Assembly (NCBI GenBank): GCA_030647125.1
Contig: JAUSKC010000023.1
Location: forward strand, 1 to 33,940
Direction of reading: 5' to 3'
DNA from: Nanobdellota archaeon
GTDB taxonomy: Archaea > Nanobdellota > Nanobdellia > Pacearchaeales > GW2011-AR1
DNA: 33,940 nucleotides
The notes beneath the pieces were generated by a model that was not told the DNA's origin, did no database searches, and saw only the letters and a program-made list of their open reading frames with translations. The position numbers and the translations under genes were made by a program. Below are positions 22,997-31,184 of this stretch, piece by piece (positions within the stretch are counted from its first letter, which is position 1; every line of letters begins with the position of its first letter).

Positions 22997-23833
22997 ATGA
23001 CCCCACAACAATTCCTTGAAAAATTAAAAGTTGAACTAAAGATATCTAAGAATTCTGAATACACAATTAGAAATTACACTCGGGCGAATCAAAATTTATT
23101 AAATTTTACAAAGAAATCCCCTGAACAAATTAATGAGGATGATGTTAAACTTTATACAGCTGAAAATATTTCAAACCAATCAGCAATGACAATAATACTT
23201 TTTTTATCTGCAATAAAATATGCTTATCTAAATATTCTAAAATTAGATCCTACAATAGGAATTAAACGTCCCAAAAGAGAAAGGAAAATCCCATCTGTTT
23301 TAACAAAAGAAGAACTGAGATCTCTAATTAATGCTATTGACACGAGAAAATCCAAACTTATGGTGTCATTAACCTATGCATGTGGTTTCCGTGTATCTGA
23401 ATTGTTGAATCTAAAGATAAATGATTTGAAGTTTGAAGAGCAAACAGGATATGTTAGGCAAGGAAAAGGCAAAAAAGACAGGGTATTCAACATACCAAAT
23501 TTTCTAGTTGACGATTTAAAAAAACAAATTGAAATTCAAAAAGAATCAAATCAGGAATTTTTGTTTACAGGTCCAAAAGGGAAATTATCTTCTCGTAACA
23601 TTCAAAAAATTGTTTCTTCTGCCGCTTTTCGTGCCGGAATAGATAAAGATGTGCACCCCCATACATTAAGGCATTCATACGCCACTCATCTTTTAGAGAA
23701 TGGAACGGATATAAGATACATTCAAGAATTGCTTGGCCATGCCGATCTTAGCACCACCCAATTATATTCTCATGTTTCAACACAACAATTAAAAAAAATA
23801 AAATCTCCTATTGATTCACTAATGGAAAAATAA
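22997..23833 (+). CDS. xerA: XerA-type tyrosine recombinase
   Basis: This 278-residue protein has an N-terminal SAM-like core-binding domain (1-95) and a catalytic domain with the complete set R132 (CGFRVSEL), K in the beta-hairpin GKGKKDR (about 156-160), H222-x-x-R225 (HTLRHSYATH), H248 (LLGHAD) and nucleophile Y257 (QLYSHVS). Archaeal XerA acts alone at dif to resolve chromosome dimers. No dif site is recognised in this window. Two base pairs after its stop a serine-recombinase-like gene follows, so the two are co-transcribed. An integrase role is an alternative. Confidence 0.92.
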   Translation: MTPQQFLEKLKVELKISKNSEYTIRNYTRANQNLLNFTKKSPEQINEDDVKLYTAENISNQSAMTIILFLSAIKYAYLNILKLDPTIGIKRPKRERKIPSVLTKEELRSLINAIDTRKSKLMVSLTYACGFRVSELLNLKINDLKFEEQTGYVRQGKGKKDRVFNIPNFLVDDLKKQIEIQKESNQEFLFTGPKGKLSSRNIQKIVSSAAFRAGIDKDVHPHTLRHSYATHLLENGTDIRYIQELLGHADLSTTQLYSHVSTQQLKKIKSPIDSLMEK

Positions 23834-23835
23834 AT

Positions 23836-24381
23836 ATGGAAAAAACTAAATGTATAAAATGTAGTTATGAATCCGAAGACAACTTGTTAAAATTTGAAAC
23901 CCCTTTGTGTTCTATTTGTTATCGTTTTTCTCCAAATGTTGAAAATAAGTTTAAGGATTATGTTTCTGAAAAGGTAAATTCTAATGTTCTTGACTCTTTT
24001 AGAAAATATTCGGAAATTGGCCGGCCGCAATTAAAAGGAATGACTCTTCGTGCATCTCAAGGTTCTCAAATGTCTCGTCCTCCTTTTGGTTATAAATTTT
24101 CAGACGGAAAATTAATTCCTGCAGAGAACTTTCGTGAAGTTGAAGAACTATTTGAAGAATTTTTGACTACAAATATAAGTTTGCGTCAATTATCACAAAA
24201 ACATAATCTTTCTGTAAATGGTTTGAAAAAGATCCTTTCAAACTTTGCTTACATTGGGAAAGTAAAATTTAACAATCAAATTCATCAAGGGAATCATCAA
24301 GCGATAATTTCAACCACATTGTTTAATCACGTTCAGAACAAATTAGATAGGTTAAGAAAAGTGAATATTCAAGAAGAATAA
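23836..24381 (+). CDS. Zinc ribbon plus serine-recombinase 'Recombinase' domain, no catalytic domain
   Basis: This 181-residue protein starts with a zinc-ribbon-like module (C6/C9 and C25/C28) and then has the DNA-binding Recombinase domain of large serine recombinases: PPFGYKFSDGKLIPAENFREV, ISLRQLSQKHNLSVNGLKKIL, and FAYIGKVKFNNQIHQGNHQAII. The N-terminal resolvase domain with the catalytic serine is missing, so it should bind DNA without cutting it. It follows xerA after two bases, implying a shared mRNA and perhaps a joint task such as site choice. Confidence 0.8.
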   Translation: MEKTKCIKCSYESEDNLLKFETPLCSICYRFSPNVENKFKDYVSEKVNSNVLDSFRKYSEIGRPQLKGMTLRASQGSQMSRPPFGYKFSDGKLIPAENFREVEELFEEFLTTNISLRQLSQKHNLSVNGLKKILSNFAYIGKVKFNNQIHQGNHQAIISTTLFNHVQNKLDRLRKVNIQEE

Positions 24382-24411
24382 TATTTATATAATTATAAAG
24401 GAAATAACTTT

Positions 24412-24789
24412 GTGACAAAGAGGTCGAGCAGTCATTACAAAGCATTAGAATATCTTGCAGAGCATCCTGAATATATTGGGATTGATCCTCGAGACGTCTC
24501 AACTGTTTCTGTTGAACAAGTCTTATTTCATAGAGGAAAATTTTATTGTAAAATTGATTTGGTATATGAATTAAATACTGGTAAAGCAGTCATAATAGAA
24601 TACAAATCTAATGGACACAAAGAGTTAATTGAAAAAGGGGAAAGCCAATTGGAAAGAGCAGTTGAATTTTATCAAAAAATAATGAAAATTCCTGCAGAAG
24701 GACGTTTAATTACTGGAGATAGTTACCCACAACTTAAAAGAGGACGGAAAAAACCTTTGAACTTTGAAACAAAATCTAAGAATAAATAA
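24412..24789 (+). CDS. PD-(D/E)XK nuclease-like protein
   Basis: This 125-residue protein has the core of a restriction-endonuclease-like fold: IDLVYELNTGKAVIIEYKS gives D49 and E63-Y-K65 with the strand spacing typical of D-(X)n-ExK, and a preceding helix with E35 may add a metal ligand. The start is GTG at 24412, with AAAGGA about 10 nt upstream. It is the third gene of the xerA run and ends one base before the convergent uS9 gene. Specificity is unknown; Holliday-junction, restriction-like and repair roles are all possible. Confidence 0.75.
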   Translation: MTKRSSSHYKALEYLAEHPEYIGIDPRDVSTVSVEQVLFHRGKFYCKIDLVYELNTGKAVIIEYKSNGHKELIEKGESQLERAVEFYQKIMKIPAEGRLITGDSYPQLKRGRKKPLNFETKSKNK

Positions 24790-25206
24790 TTATCTGTACG
24801 ACTTCTGTCTCTTTGCTCTTGCTTTTGAATCCCCTGGTTTTCTTGATTCTTTTCTTCTTACATCTGCAACAAGCAATGTTCTGTCATAATCAAAATAACT
24901 ATCTTCAAGTTCTGTGGATTTCGTAAACTTAACAATTGCTCTTGCTAAAGCCAATCGTGCAGCTTCAATCTGTCCTCGTGCTCCCCCACCCTCAGTTTTA
25001 ATTTCAACATCAAAATTAATTTTTCCGAGGATATTATGTGCAATTCTTAATGGTTCTTCAATTCTTAATTTATCAAAGAAATCAAGCGTCTTATAATTTC
25101 TGTTATTTATTGTAATTTGTCCGTTTCCTTCTTTTATTGTTGCTCTTGCTACTGCTCTCTTTCTTTTTCCTGAGACGATTATTTTTTTATCTTTATTTTC
25201 TACCAT
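24790..25206 (-). CDS. rps9: Ribosomal protein uS9
   Basis: This is a 138-residue small-subunit protein whose tail reaches the P-site tRNA. Visible signatures are SGKRKRAVARATI, the GGGARGQIEAARLALARA core and the C-terminal KRQKSYR. It is the last gene of the eL18-uL13-uS9 operon, a standard archaeal order, two bases after uL13. Confidence 0.98.
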   Translation of the reverse strand: MVENKDKKIIVSGKRKRAVARATIKEGNGQITINNRNYKTLDFFDKLRIEEPLRIAHNILGKINFDVEIKTEGGGARGQIEAARLALARAIVKFTKSTELEDSYFDYDRTLLVADVRRKESRKPGDSKARAKRQKSYR

Positions 25207-25208
25207 AT

Positions 25209-25607
25209 TTATTGTGTAACATATTTAATTGTCACAAATTTTTTAGTTCTTTCTTTAGACATTTTAATTGATTCTTTTCCTTCAAATTCTTTTGGGACTC
25301 CAACATAACATCTTATTCTTTTGTACGCTTCACGACCCCTTCCTTCTTTATGTCCGGGAAGCATACCTCTTATAGTTCTTTTTATTAATAAGTCTGCTCT
25401 TCTTGAGACCTTTGGACCTACTTGTATAGTTCCAACCTTTCCCCTCTTTCTTTTATATGTTTCTTGAATGTCTTTTTTATTTCCAGTAATAATTATTCTT
25501 TCAGAATTCAAAACAATAATATCCTCTCCTCTAAGGACTTCTTTAGCAGCGAAGCTGGCTAATCTTCCCAAGACAGCATTTGTTCCGTCAATTATTTTTA
25601 TACTCAT
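25209..25607 (-). CDS. rpl13: Ribosomal protein uL13
   Basis: This 132-residue protein is of archaeal type, with DGTNAVLGRLASFAAKE near the start, the RRADLLIKRTIRGMLP segment and GREAYKRIRCYVGVP. It overlaps the eL18 end by four bases. Confidence 0.98.
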   Translation of the reverse strand: MSIKIIDGTNAVLGRLASFAAKEVLRGEDIIVLNSERIIITGNKKDIQETYKRKRGKVGTIQVGPKVSRRADLLIKRTIRGMLPGHKEGRGREAYKRIRCYVGVPKEFEGKESIKMSKERTKKFVTIKYVTQ

Positions 25608-25972
25608 TTTAATATCCTAAGCCCTTTAGCGTCAGGATTCTTTTTAATTTCATCTTTAATCTTAATTGCTTCACAGCCCGAGTTTTTCAATTTTTCCCTT
25701 GCATTTTCTGAAAATCCAAATGCAATTATCTTTGCTTTTTTAGTTAAATTTCCTTGAGAAAGAACTTTGCCCAAAACAATTACCCCTTCCCCTTCTTTAA
25801 TTTCTTTATTAATTTGTTCAAGATTCAAACTTTTCCAGTTGTTTCTTGAACCAGCCAAAACCCCTGCAGCATACAACCAATTTTTGTGTTTTTTTGCATC
25901 ACGGATAGTTTCAACTAGTTCTTCACTTGTTTTTCTTCTTTCTTGTTTTGAAATTAATGTTTTACTTTTCAT
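25604..25972 (-). CDS. rpl18e: Ribosomal protein eL18
   Basis: This 122-residue archaeal/eukaryotic large-subunit protein has EGEGVIVLGKVLSQGNLTKKAKI and a helix-rich start. It opens the eL18-uL13-uS9 operon. A TATA-like CTTTATAGTTC about 26 nt before the ATG sits in an unusually GC-rich upstream stretch (25981-26040), with an 8-bp palindrome GCGTACGC at 25981-25988. Confidence 0.96.
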   Translation of the reverse strand: MKSKTLISKQERRKTSEELVETIRDAKKHKNWLYAAGVLAGSRNNWKSLNLEQINKEIKEGEGVIVLGKVLSQGNLTKKAKIIAFGFSENAREKLKNSGCEAIKIKDEIKKNPDAKGLRILK

Positions 25973-25993
25973 CTTAAAATGCGTACGCTACAG

Positions 25994-26002
25994 AACTATA
26001 AA
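25994..26002 (-). promoter_or_regulatory. Ribosomal operon promoter (eL18-uL13-uS9)
   Basis: Minus-strand TTTATAGTTC-like TATA sequence lies about 26 nt before the eL18 start, with a GC-rich BRE-side flank GAGCGGGAC just upstream. This suggests a strong promoter. Confidence 0.6.
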
Positions 26003-26061
26003 GTCCCGCTCAACGCGCTAACTCGCAGGTATAAATTCGCTAATTTTAGAGTATTTAAAAC

Positions 26062-27060
26062 TTACTCTGTTTGAACAAGTCCTTTTTCTTCTATAACTTT
26101 TATTATCTTGTTCGCAAGTTTTTTTATGTCTTGTTTATCAACGGTAAAAGCGGACGCCTGTTTATGCCCCCCGCCACCAAATTCTTTAGAATAAATTGTT
26201 GTATCAAAACCTTTACTTCTGAAAGAGCCCTTAATTTCATTTTCCATTTCAGTTAGTGTAAAAATTAAATCAACTCCTTTTATGTCTTGCATACATACAA
26301 TTCCAAGGCGAACATCTGAATAATTTAATCCATGTTTATCATATTCATTTTTTGTTGCCCAGCTATAAGCGATTGTATATTTACCAACACTCTTTTTCTC
26401 CATATTTGTAAGTAAAATTCCATGAAGTTTTTTTATTTTCCAAGGGGTGCTGTTTATAACATTAACAAACTCTTTTTGGAAATTTATTTTGCCTTTTTTA
26501 ATTAAGAAAAACATTTTTTCAAATGAGTCGGCAGAATCTCCATACTCCCCAAAATTAGTATCTGTGCAAATACCTAACAAAATTCGCCTGCATAGTTCTT
26601 TATCAAATTCAACCCCAACTGTTTCAAAGATATTAAATAAGATAGAACAACAAGAAGGAAGGTTAGGAATTACATAATTAAACTTTCCATAATAATTATT
26701 TGTATCATGATGGTCTATATTAATTATCTTCCCTTTTACTCTTCCATTTTCTTGAAATTCATTAGAATAATCTTTTAAAGTTCCATGATCGAGAAAAACA
26801 ATAAAATCAAAATCATTTAAGTTAAAATCATTAATATCTTTGCCAAATTTTACTTCTTTTACAAAATTATAATCATTCAGGTTTTCACTTAATTTATCTT
26901 TGCTTATTAATTCAACTTTAATCCCTATTTTCTTTAAAGCATAACTCATTGCAACACAACTTCCAAGAGAATCTCCATCCGGCCTAGGATGTAATGGAAT
27001 TAAAACCTTTTTTGCTTTTTTTAATTCATTCCATATTTCTTCAATAGAGTTGTTTTTCAT
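26062..27060 (-). CDS. DHH phosphoesterase, NrnA-like
   Basis: This 332-residue protein runs from the ATG at 27060 (an ORF extending to 27111 would run into the tRNA gene). Motifs are PLHPRPDGDSLGSCVA, FLDHGT, IDHHD, CTDTNFG and the DHHA1 GGGGHKQASAF. NrnA-like proteins degrade short RNA or DNA oligonucleotides or dephosphorylate pAp or c-di-nucleotides. It starts 11 bases after the tRNA-Leu 3' end and is probably transcribed with it. Confidence 0.92.
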   Translation of the reverse strand: MKNNSIEEIWNELKKAKKVLIPLHPRPDGDSLGSCVAMSYALKKIGIKVELISKDKLSENLNDYNFVKEVKFGKDINDFNLNDFDFIVFLDHGTLKDYSNEFQENGRVKGKIINIDHHDTNNYYGKFNYVIPNLPSCCSILFNIFETVGVEFDKELCRRILLGICTDTNFGEYGDSADSFEKMFFLIKKGKINFQKEFVNVINSTPWKIKKLHGILLTNMEKKSVGKYTIAYSWATKNEYDKHGLNYSDVRLGIVCMQDIKGVDLIFTLTEMENEIKGSFRSKGFDTTIYSKEFGGGGHKQASAFTVDKQDIKKLANKIIKVIEEKGLVQTE

Positions 27061-27071
27061 TATTTTAAGAG

Positions 27072-27154
27072 TGCGGACGATAGGATTCGAACCTATGTAA
27101 GCACTAAGCAACAGATCTTGAGTCTGTCCCGTTTGACCACTCCGGCACGCCCGC
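27072..27154 (-). tRNA. tRNA-Leu: tRNA-Leu (anticodon CAA)
   Basis: An 83-nt class II tRNA. The acceptor stem GCGGGCG pairs with CGTCCGC (one G-U wobble) with discriminator A. The anticodon arm is ACAGA-CTCAAGA-TCTGT, giving CAA (codon UUG). There is a long variable arm, and the T arm is ATAGG-TTCGAAT-CCTAT. The class II shape and CAA anticodon fit Leu. No intron is present, and CCA is not encoded. Confidence 0.97.
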
Positions 27155-27207
27155 TTATGAATAAAAAAACTACCGAATAACGATATAAAAACCTTTAGAA
27201 TTAAATC

Positions 27208-27432
27208 TTAATCTTTATTTTTTTGGAATAAACTCCATATAAAGTAAATTATCAATGTTGTTAAAATCCAAACAATTATAGAATATAAATCAAAAATATT
27301 TGAGTACCAATATACTTGTGGACAAGAACCATTAATTAATTTACATATCTTTAGTTGAGGTAAAGAGATATCTGCTAAAAATCCTACAATAATAGAAACA
27401 ATTGTCTTCCACAAAGTAACCTTGAAATTCAT
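27208..27432 (-). CDS. Small two-TM membrane protein, unknown
   Basis: This 74-residue protein has two membrane helices (about 7-22 and 48-66) joined by an external loop with a Cys pair (KICKLINGSC) that could form a disulfide. No family is recognised. It stands alone between tRNA-Leu and the rpoD operon end. Confidence 0.55.
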   Translation of the reverse strand: MNFKVTLWKTIVSIIVGFLADISLPQLKICKLINGSCPQVYWYSNIFDLYSIIVWILTTLIIYFIWSLFQKNKD

Positions 27433-27490
27433 GATATATCAATATAATTTTTAGTTAAAAATCTATCGATGACTTCAATCTTATTAGAAA

Positions 27491-28213
27491 CTAAATCTTA
27501 TCAACAACTTTAGTGATCTCTTTCAAGTCCCTTTCCAGTGCTTCTATTGACTTTTTGAAGACATCTTTAACTTCAAGTTGCCCGAAACTTTCAACAGTAA
27601 TTATTAATTCATCTTTTCTTTTCACTTCTGCTTCTTTACTTCTTTCATAGACTAATCCTTCAATAACATCAACAATTTCTGTTTTTCCCAAATCATTTAA
27701 AATAATCTTATCCCCTTTTTCTTTTATTTCAATTTCAGGCAAAATCTTTTTGATTTCAGGCAAAAATTCTTTATCTAAAATAATTTCCGCAGCGTTTCTA
27801 TAAAACATTAATCCTGGAATAAATTTTGAGTGTTCGCTTCCTTTTCCTATTTTTGCTGTTGCAACAAATTCAAGTTCCTGCCCTTTATTTAATGCAGTTA
27901 TGGGGATTTTGCCAAAGACAACATCAGCTCCACCCTTTAATTCACCAGAATAAACCATTCCTTCTTTTTCTGTTGAAAGTTTTAGTTTGATTTCTGCTTT
28001 GTCTGTGAATGTTTTTTCCATTTTCAAAGGGATTAATCCAACTCTATGGGCAACTGTTTCATCATATAATGAAGAATCATTTTTGTGGATTTCGAGTGTA
28101 TCAACTGCAAATATTGGAATTTCAGAAATGTGCCTTCTTATCGCATTCGCTAAACTATCTTCAATTTCTGCTTTGAAAACAATTTGATTATCTTTCTTTT
28201 CTATTATCTCCAT
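27491..28213 (-). CDS. rpoD: RNA polymerase subunit D (Rpo3)
   Basis: This 240-residue alpha-like assembly subunit runs from the ATG at 28213; a TTG four codons upstream is unlikely. Signatures are SLANAIRRHISEIPIFAVDTLEI, DETVAHRVGLIPLKM and the dimerisation region near the end. The cysteines that carry a 4Fe-4S cluster in some archaeal D subunits are absent. It is the last gene of the eL21-RpoF-DUF655-uS13-uS4-uS11-RpoD run. Confidence 0.96.
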   Translation of the reverse strand: MEIIEKKDNQIVFKAEIEDSLANAIRRHISEIPIFAVDTLEIHKNDSSLYDETVAHRVGLIPLKMEKTFTDKAEIKLKLSTEKEGMVYSGELKGGADVVFGKIPITALNKGQELEFVATAKIGKGSEHSKFIPGLMFYRNAAEIILDKEFLPEIKKILPEIEIKEKGDKIILNDLGKTEIVDVIEGLVYERSKEAEVKRKDELIITVESFGQLEVKDVFKKSIEALERDLKEITKVVDKI

Positions 28214-28256
28214 GTTATTACCCAAAGTTGATACTTTTTAAATTCTTCTTCCTCTC

Positions 28257-28694
28257 TTACACTCTTCTTCCCCTTCGGCCACCTTTCTTTTTAGGTCCGC
28301 CACGAGGAACTCTTGTAATATCTAAAATGTTTGCAATTTTATATCCTTCTCTGATTAAACTTTTTACTAACGCATTCGCTCCCGGTCCGGGTGCAGGATT
28401 TCCTGTTTGCGCCCTTATTTTAACAAATAAGGTTCCAATTCCTAAATCTTTTATTGTTTCAGTAATTTTTTTAGCAATAAACATTGCAATTGTAGGATTT
28501 GCTTTCAAACGATTGTGTTTTGTGACCATTCCTCCAGAAACTTTTATAATTGTTTTTCCAGACATGTCAGTAACATGAACTAAAGTATTGTTAAAAGAAG
28601 TGTAAATATTTACAATTGCTTCGTTTGTTCTCTCTCTCTTTTTCTCTTGTGGTTCTTCAATTTCTAATTTTTGTTCCACAACTTCTTCTGTCAT
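28257..28694 (-). CDS. rps11: Ribosomal protein uS11
   Basis: This 145-residue protein has IVNIYTSFNNTLVHVTDMSG, the IRAQTGNPAPGPGANALVKSL segment and the RGGPKKKGGRRGRRV tail that contacts 16S rRNA. An acidic N-terminal extension (MTEEVVEQKLEIEEPQEKK) is longer than the minimal form. It overlaps the uS4 end by four bases. Confidence 0.97.
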   Translation of the reverse strand: MTEEVVEQKLEIEEPQEKKRERTNEAIVNIYTSFNNTLVHVTDMSGKTIIKVSGGMVTKHNRLKANPTIAMFIAKKITETIKDLGIGTLFVKIRAQTGNPAPGPGANALVKSLIREGYKIANILDITRVPRGGPKKKGGRRGRRV

Positions 28695-29188
28695 ATTTTT
28701 TCCTCCATTACTTCTGCTTCAACTTTAATAGGTTGTCTTTTAGACACATGTTTTATAATAATTTTATTTTCAAGTTCTACAGGAACAATATAAGATGGGA
28801 TGTTAATTGCTTTTCCACCAACAAGAATCTTTTTGTGAACAATTAATTGTCGTGCATGTTTTGGAGTGTTGGCTAATTTCTTTTTTACAACAATTGTTTG
28901 AAGGCGTCTTTCAAATAAGTCCTTCTTTTCTAAAGATAAAATATCTGCCAAGTTCTTAACATTAAACCCTATTTTTTGAAGACGTTTAGCCAACGCTTCT
29001 TGTTCTTCCACATCCGCCTTAATTAATCTTTTAGCTTGCGATCTTATATTACCTATTTTTGCTTCGGCCTTCCATATTTCTCTTTTATTTTTCAAACCAA
29101 ATTCTTTTCTTATTTTATTTTCTTCTTCGATTCTTTGCTTATCAAAAGGTCTCTTCGGTCTAGAATAATTTTTATGTTTTCTTTTCAT
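28691..29188 (-). CDS. rps4: Ribosomal protein uS4
   Basis: This 165-residue primary 16S-binding protein is of archaeal type, with RLIKADVEEQEALAKRLQKIG and an S4 RNA-binding domain (RRLQTIVVKKKLANTPKHAR, IVHKKILVGGKAINIPSYIV). It overlaps both neighbours by four bases. Confidence 0.97.
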   Translation of the reverse strand: MKRKHKNYSRPKRPFDKQRIEEENKIRKEFGLKNKREIWKAEAKIGNIRSQAKRLIKADVEEQEALAKRLQKIGFNVKNLADILSLEKKDLFERRLQTIVVKKKLANTPKHARQLIVHKKILVGGKAINIPSYIVPVELENKIIIKHVSKRQPIKVEAEVMEEKI

Positions 29189-29682
29189 TTAATGAACTCC
29201 TTCTTAACTGGCGCGCTTTTCTTTTTTATTCCTGAACCTTTGGCCCTGTTTCTTCTGAAGTTGCTTCTTGTTCTTTGACCTCTTAAAGGAAGTCCAGACG
29301 CATGTCTTAAGCCCCTGTAAGATCTTATTTTCTTAAGTCGTTTAATATCAAATTCTTTTCTTAATTCTAAATCAGTTCCGATAAGATGTTTGTCATCGCC
29401 ACTTTCAAAGTCTTTTCTTCTGTTTTTTAAGAAAATTGGAATCTCTGGATTTTTCCCAAATTTAGAGATTTTTTCAATTTCTTCATTAGTTAAACTTCCG
29501 ATTTTTTTTGTTTTATCTATTTTGAGAATAGTACAAATTGCATTTGACAAACTCCATGAGATGCCTTTAATCTTTGCTAAGCCCGCATAAACTTGCATAT
29601 TCCCCTCTATATCTTTAGAAAGAATTCTAACCATTCTTTCTTCTCTCATTTCAGGTTTTTGTTTTTGAATTTGTTCTACCAT
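29185..29682 (-). CDS. rps13: Ribosomal protein uS13
   Basis: This 165-residue protein has a helix-two-turn-helix core (YAGLAKIKGISWSLSNAIC), the KKIRSYRGLRHASGLPLRGQRTRSN motif and a basic tail. Its ATG overlaps the stop of a 28-codon ORF by one base (TAATG), so it may depend on translation of that ORF. Confidence 0.97.
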   Translation of the reverse strand: MVEQIQKQKPEMREERMVRILSKDIEGNMQVYAGLAKIKGISWSLSNAICTILKIDKTKKIGSLTNEEIEKISKFGKNPEIPIFLKNRRKDFESGDDKHLIGTDLELRKEFDIKRLKKIRSYRGLRHASGLPLRGQRTRSNFRRNRAKGSGIKKKSAPVKKEFIK

Positions 29683-29768
29683 TATGAAAATTCTCTAAAA
29701 CATCTTTGATGTTTTCGTCCTCCAGTTTTGCCTGAATTTTTATTTGTGCTGAAATTTTTTTCTGTCAT
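29682..29768 (-). CDS. 28-residue basic peptide between DUF655 and uS13
   Basis: A very short ORF encodes MTEKNFSTNKNSGKTGGRKH followed by QRCFREFS. It starts one base after the DUF655 stop (TAA-A-ATG) and its stop shares a base with the uS13 start. This snug fit in a ribosomal operon argues for real translation. The peptide is Lys/Arg/Gly-rich with one Cys, as expected for RNA binding. It could be a ribosome-linked microprotein or merely a coupling leader for uS13. Confidence 0.6.
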   Translation of the reverse strand: MTEKNFSTNKNSGKTGGRKHQRCFREFS

Positions 29769-29769
29769 T

Positions 29770-30312
29770 TTAATTTATGAAAAGATTGTATCTTTCAATA
29801 TTTGTAAGCTCTTGAATTATCCTTTTTTCAATCGCTCTTTCTGGATCTGGTAAGTTTGGAATTCTCCTTTTCATTTCCTCAAAATTTTCAAAAGGTTTTT
29901 CCTTTCTTTTTTCAAGGATCTCTTGCATATGTTTTTTCCCTATTCCAGGTAAAAGTTCAATTTGATGAACTCTTTTATTTATTGCCTCGGACTTATTGAA
30001 AAAATCAACAAATTCTTGTTCTCTTTCCTTGACTATTTTCTTTATAAATTCTTCTAATTGTTCTTTCGCTTGTTCTGTCAATTTTTCCCTGTGTAGTCGT
30101 CCAAGAATATAATAAATTTTATCTCGTTTACCTTCACCAATATAAACCCGTTCGCCGATAGCAAGTGTTTCCCCCCTTCGCGGAACTAATTCTAAAAGAG
30201 TTAGATTGTTTTCACCGATAGCTTGGGCTATAGGCATCATTTTTTTCTCCAATGGATATCCATTTGGTAAGTATTCCAATATTATTGCTTGTTCTTCTTT
30301 CTTCTTTTCCAT
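29770..30312 (-). CDS. DUF655 family protein
   Basis: This 180-residue archaeal protein has an OB-like N-terminal domain (AIILEYLPNGYPLEKK, LVPRRGETLAIGERVYIG) and a helix-hairpin-helix (QIELLPGIGKKHMQEILEKRK), suggesting nucleic-acid binding. It normally sits between RpoF and KsgA. Here no KsgA gene follows; the operon goes on to uS13. Confidence 0.93.
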   Translation of the reverse strand: MEKKKEEQAIILEYLPNGYPLEKKMMPIAQAIGENNLTLLELVPRRGETLAIGERVYIGEGKRDKIYYILGRLHREKLTEQAKEQLEEFIKKIVKEREQEFVDFFNKSEAINKRVHQIELLPGIGKKHMQEILEKRKEKPFENFEEMKRRIPNLPDPERAIEKRIIQELTNIERYNLFIN

Positions 30313-30317
30313 TTTGC

Positions 30318-30611
30318 TTATTTGAATTGCTTAACAATTTCAAGTATTTTGTTTGTTTCATCCTCATCTAAATTTGAATCAATAAAGATCTTGTTTATTT
30401 CTTCTTCGTTTTCAGGAAGTATATCAATAATTTTCACGATATTCTCTTCTCTCATCTTTAAAATATCTAATTTTTCCAAATCATTTCTCATTGATGTAGC
30501 ATCTTTTTCACTTAAAACCTTAATTTTTTTTATAAACTCTGTTAAATCTGAATTTTTATCTACATATTTTATACTTTCAGCCATGCTTATAGGTTTTCTT
30601 TCTAGTATCAT
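30318..30611 (-). CDS. rpoF: RNA polymerase subunit F (Rpo4)
   Basis: This 97-residue Rpb4 homologue is part of the stalk with subunit E. The helical pattern RKPISMAESIKYVDK, DLEKLDILKMREENIVKIIDILPENEEEI and DEDETNKILEIVKQF is typical. It follows eL21 with a four-base overlap, a conserved archaeal order. Confidence 0.93.
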   Translation of the reverse strand: MILERKPISMAESIKYVDKNSDLTEFIKKIKVLSEKDATSMRNDLEKLDILKMREENIVKIIDILPENEEEINKIFIDSNLDEDETNKILEIVKQFK

Positions 30612-30868
30612 TTTTCCACACTGATTTTTTTTAAGTGAATTGGTTCCATAATGAAACTTTTTTCTTTTGCCTGGTCTTTTATTTTTACAGTGTACGCTTT
30701 ACCTCTTTTTCCTGTAATCTTTCCAGTTCTTCCTTGAAGTCGCACAGGAAAATTAAAGCTTACAGATTTCTCTATTGTAACTGCTACATTCTCTCCTTCG
30801 TTAAACTTTTGAAAATATTTGCTCAAAGAGAGCTTTCCACGAGTTCTAACTGGCTTTTTTCTAGTCAT
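30608..30868 (-). CDS. rpl21e: Ribosomal protein eL21
   Basis: This 86-residue archaeal/eukaryotic protein has RTRGKLSLSKYFQKFNEGENVAV and an SH3-like core (RLQGRTGKITGKRGKAYTVKI). It opens the eL21-RpoF-DUF655 operon. Confidence 0.96.
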   Translation of the reverse strand: MTRKKPVRTRGKLSLSKYFQKFNEGENVAVTIEKSVSFNFPVRLQGRTGKITGKRGKAYTVKIKDQAKEKSFIMEPIHLKKISVEK

Positions 30869-30932
30869 ATTTAAGCGAGAAAAATTCTATTTAAAAAACT
30901 ATCCTTTTAGATTGTATTAAACTAATAAGAAC

Positions 30933-31094
30933 TTAAGCGTTGAGTAAATCACCCTTTTCACGGGCGTCTTCCATGCTCTTTTTTATTGCATTAAACATCT
31001 TTTGCCCCCAAACACCATGCCCGCAATTTTCACACACATCAAGGACGGTATCAGCAGGAATTGTAGTTTTACAATAGATACAATTTTTTGTCAT
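30933..31094 (-). CDS. Small zinc-ribbon protein
   Basis: This 53-residue protein starts at the ATG at 31094, six bases after a GAGGA Shine-Dalgarno; an upstream ATG at 31118 is less likely. CIYCKTTIPADTVLDVCENC carries the four zinc cysteines, followed by GHGVWGQKMFNAIKKSMEDA. It resembles a small archaeal zinc-finger family of unknown function. Confidence 0.75.
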   Translation of the reverse strand: MTKNCIYCKTTIPADTVLDVCENCGHGVWGQKMFNAIKKSMEDAREKGDLLNA

Positions 31095-31184
31095 GTCTTC
31101 CTCTTTTTCTGAAATCAATAGTTTATTTTGTTTTTAAATATTGTTATGTGCTACAATAAATATTCTTTTTATAATTTTATTAAA

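Noticed and set aside
22920-24800. Integrated virus or plasmid boundary at xerA
   Set aside because: No direct-repeat attachment site, no tRNA fragment and no structural viral genes were seen nearby; core genes continue on both sides.
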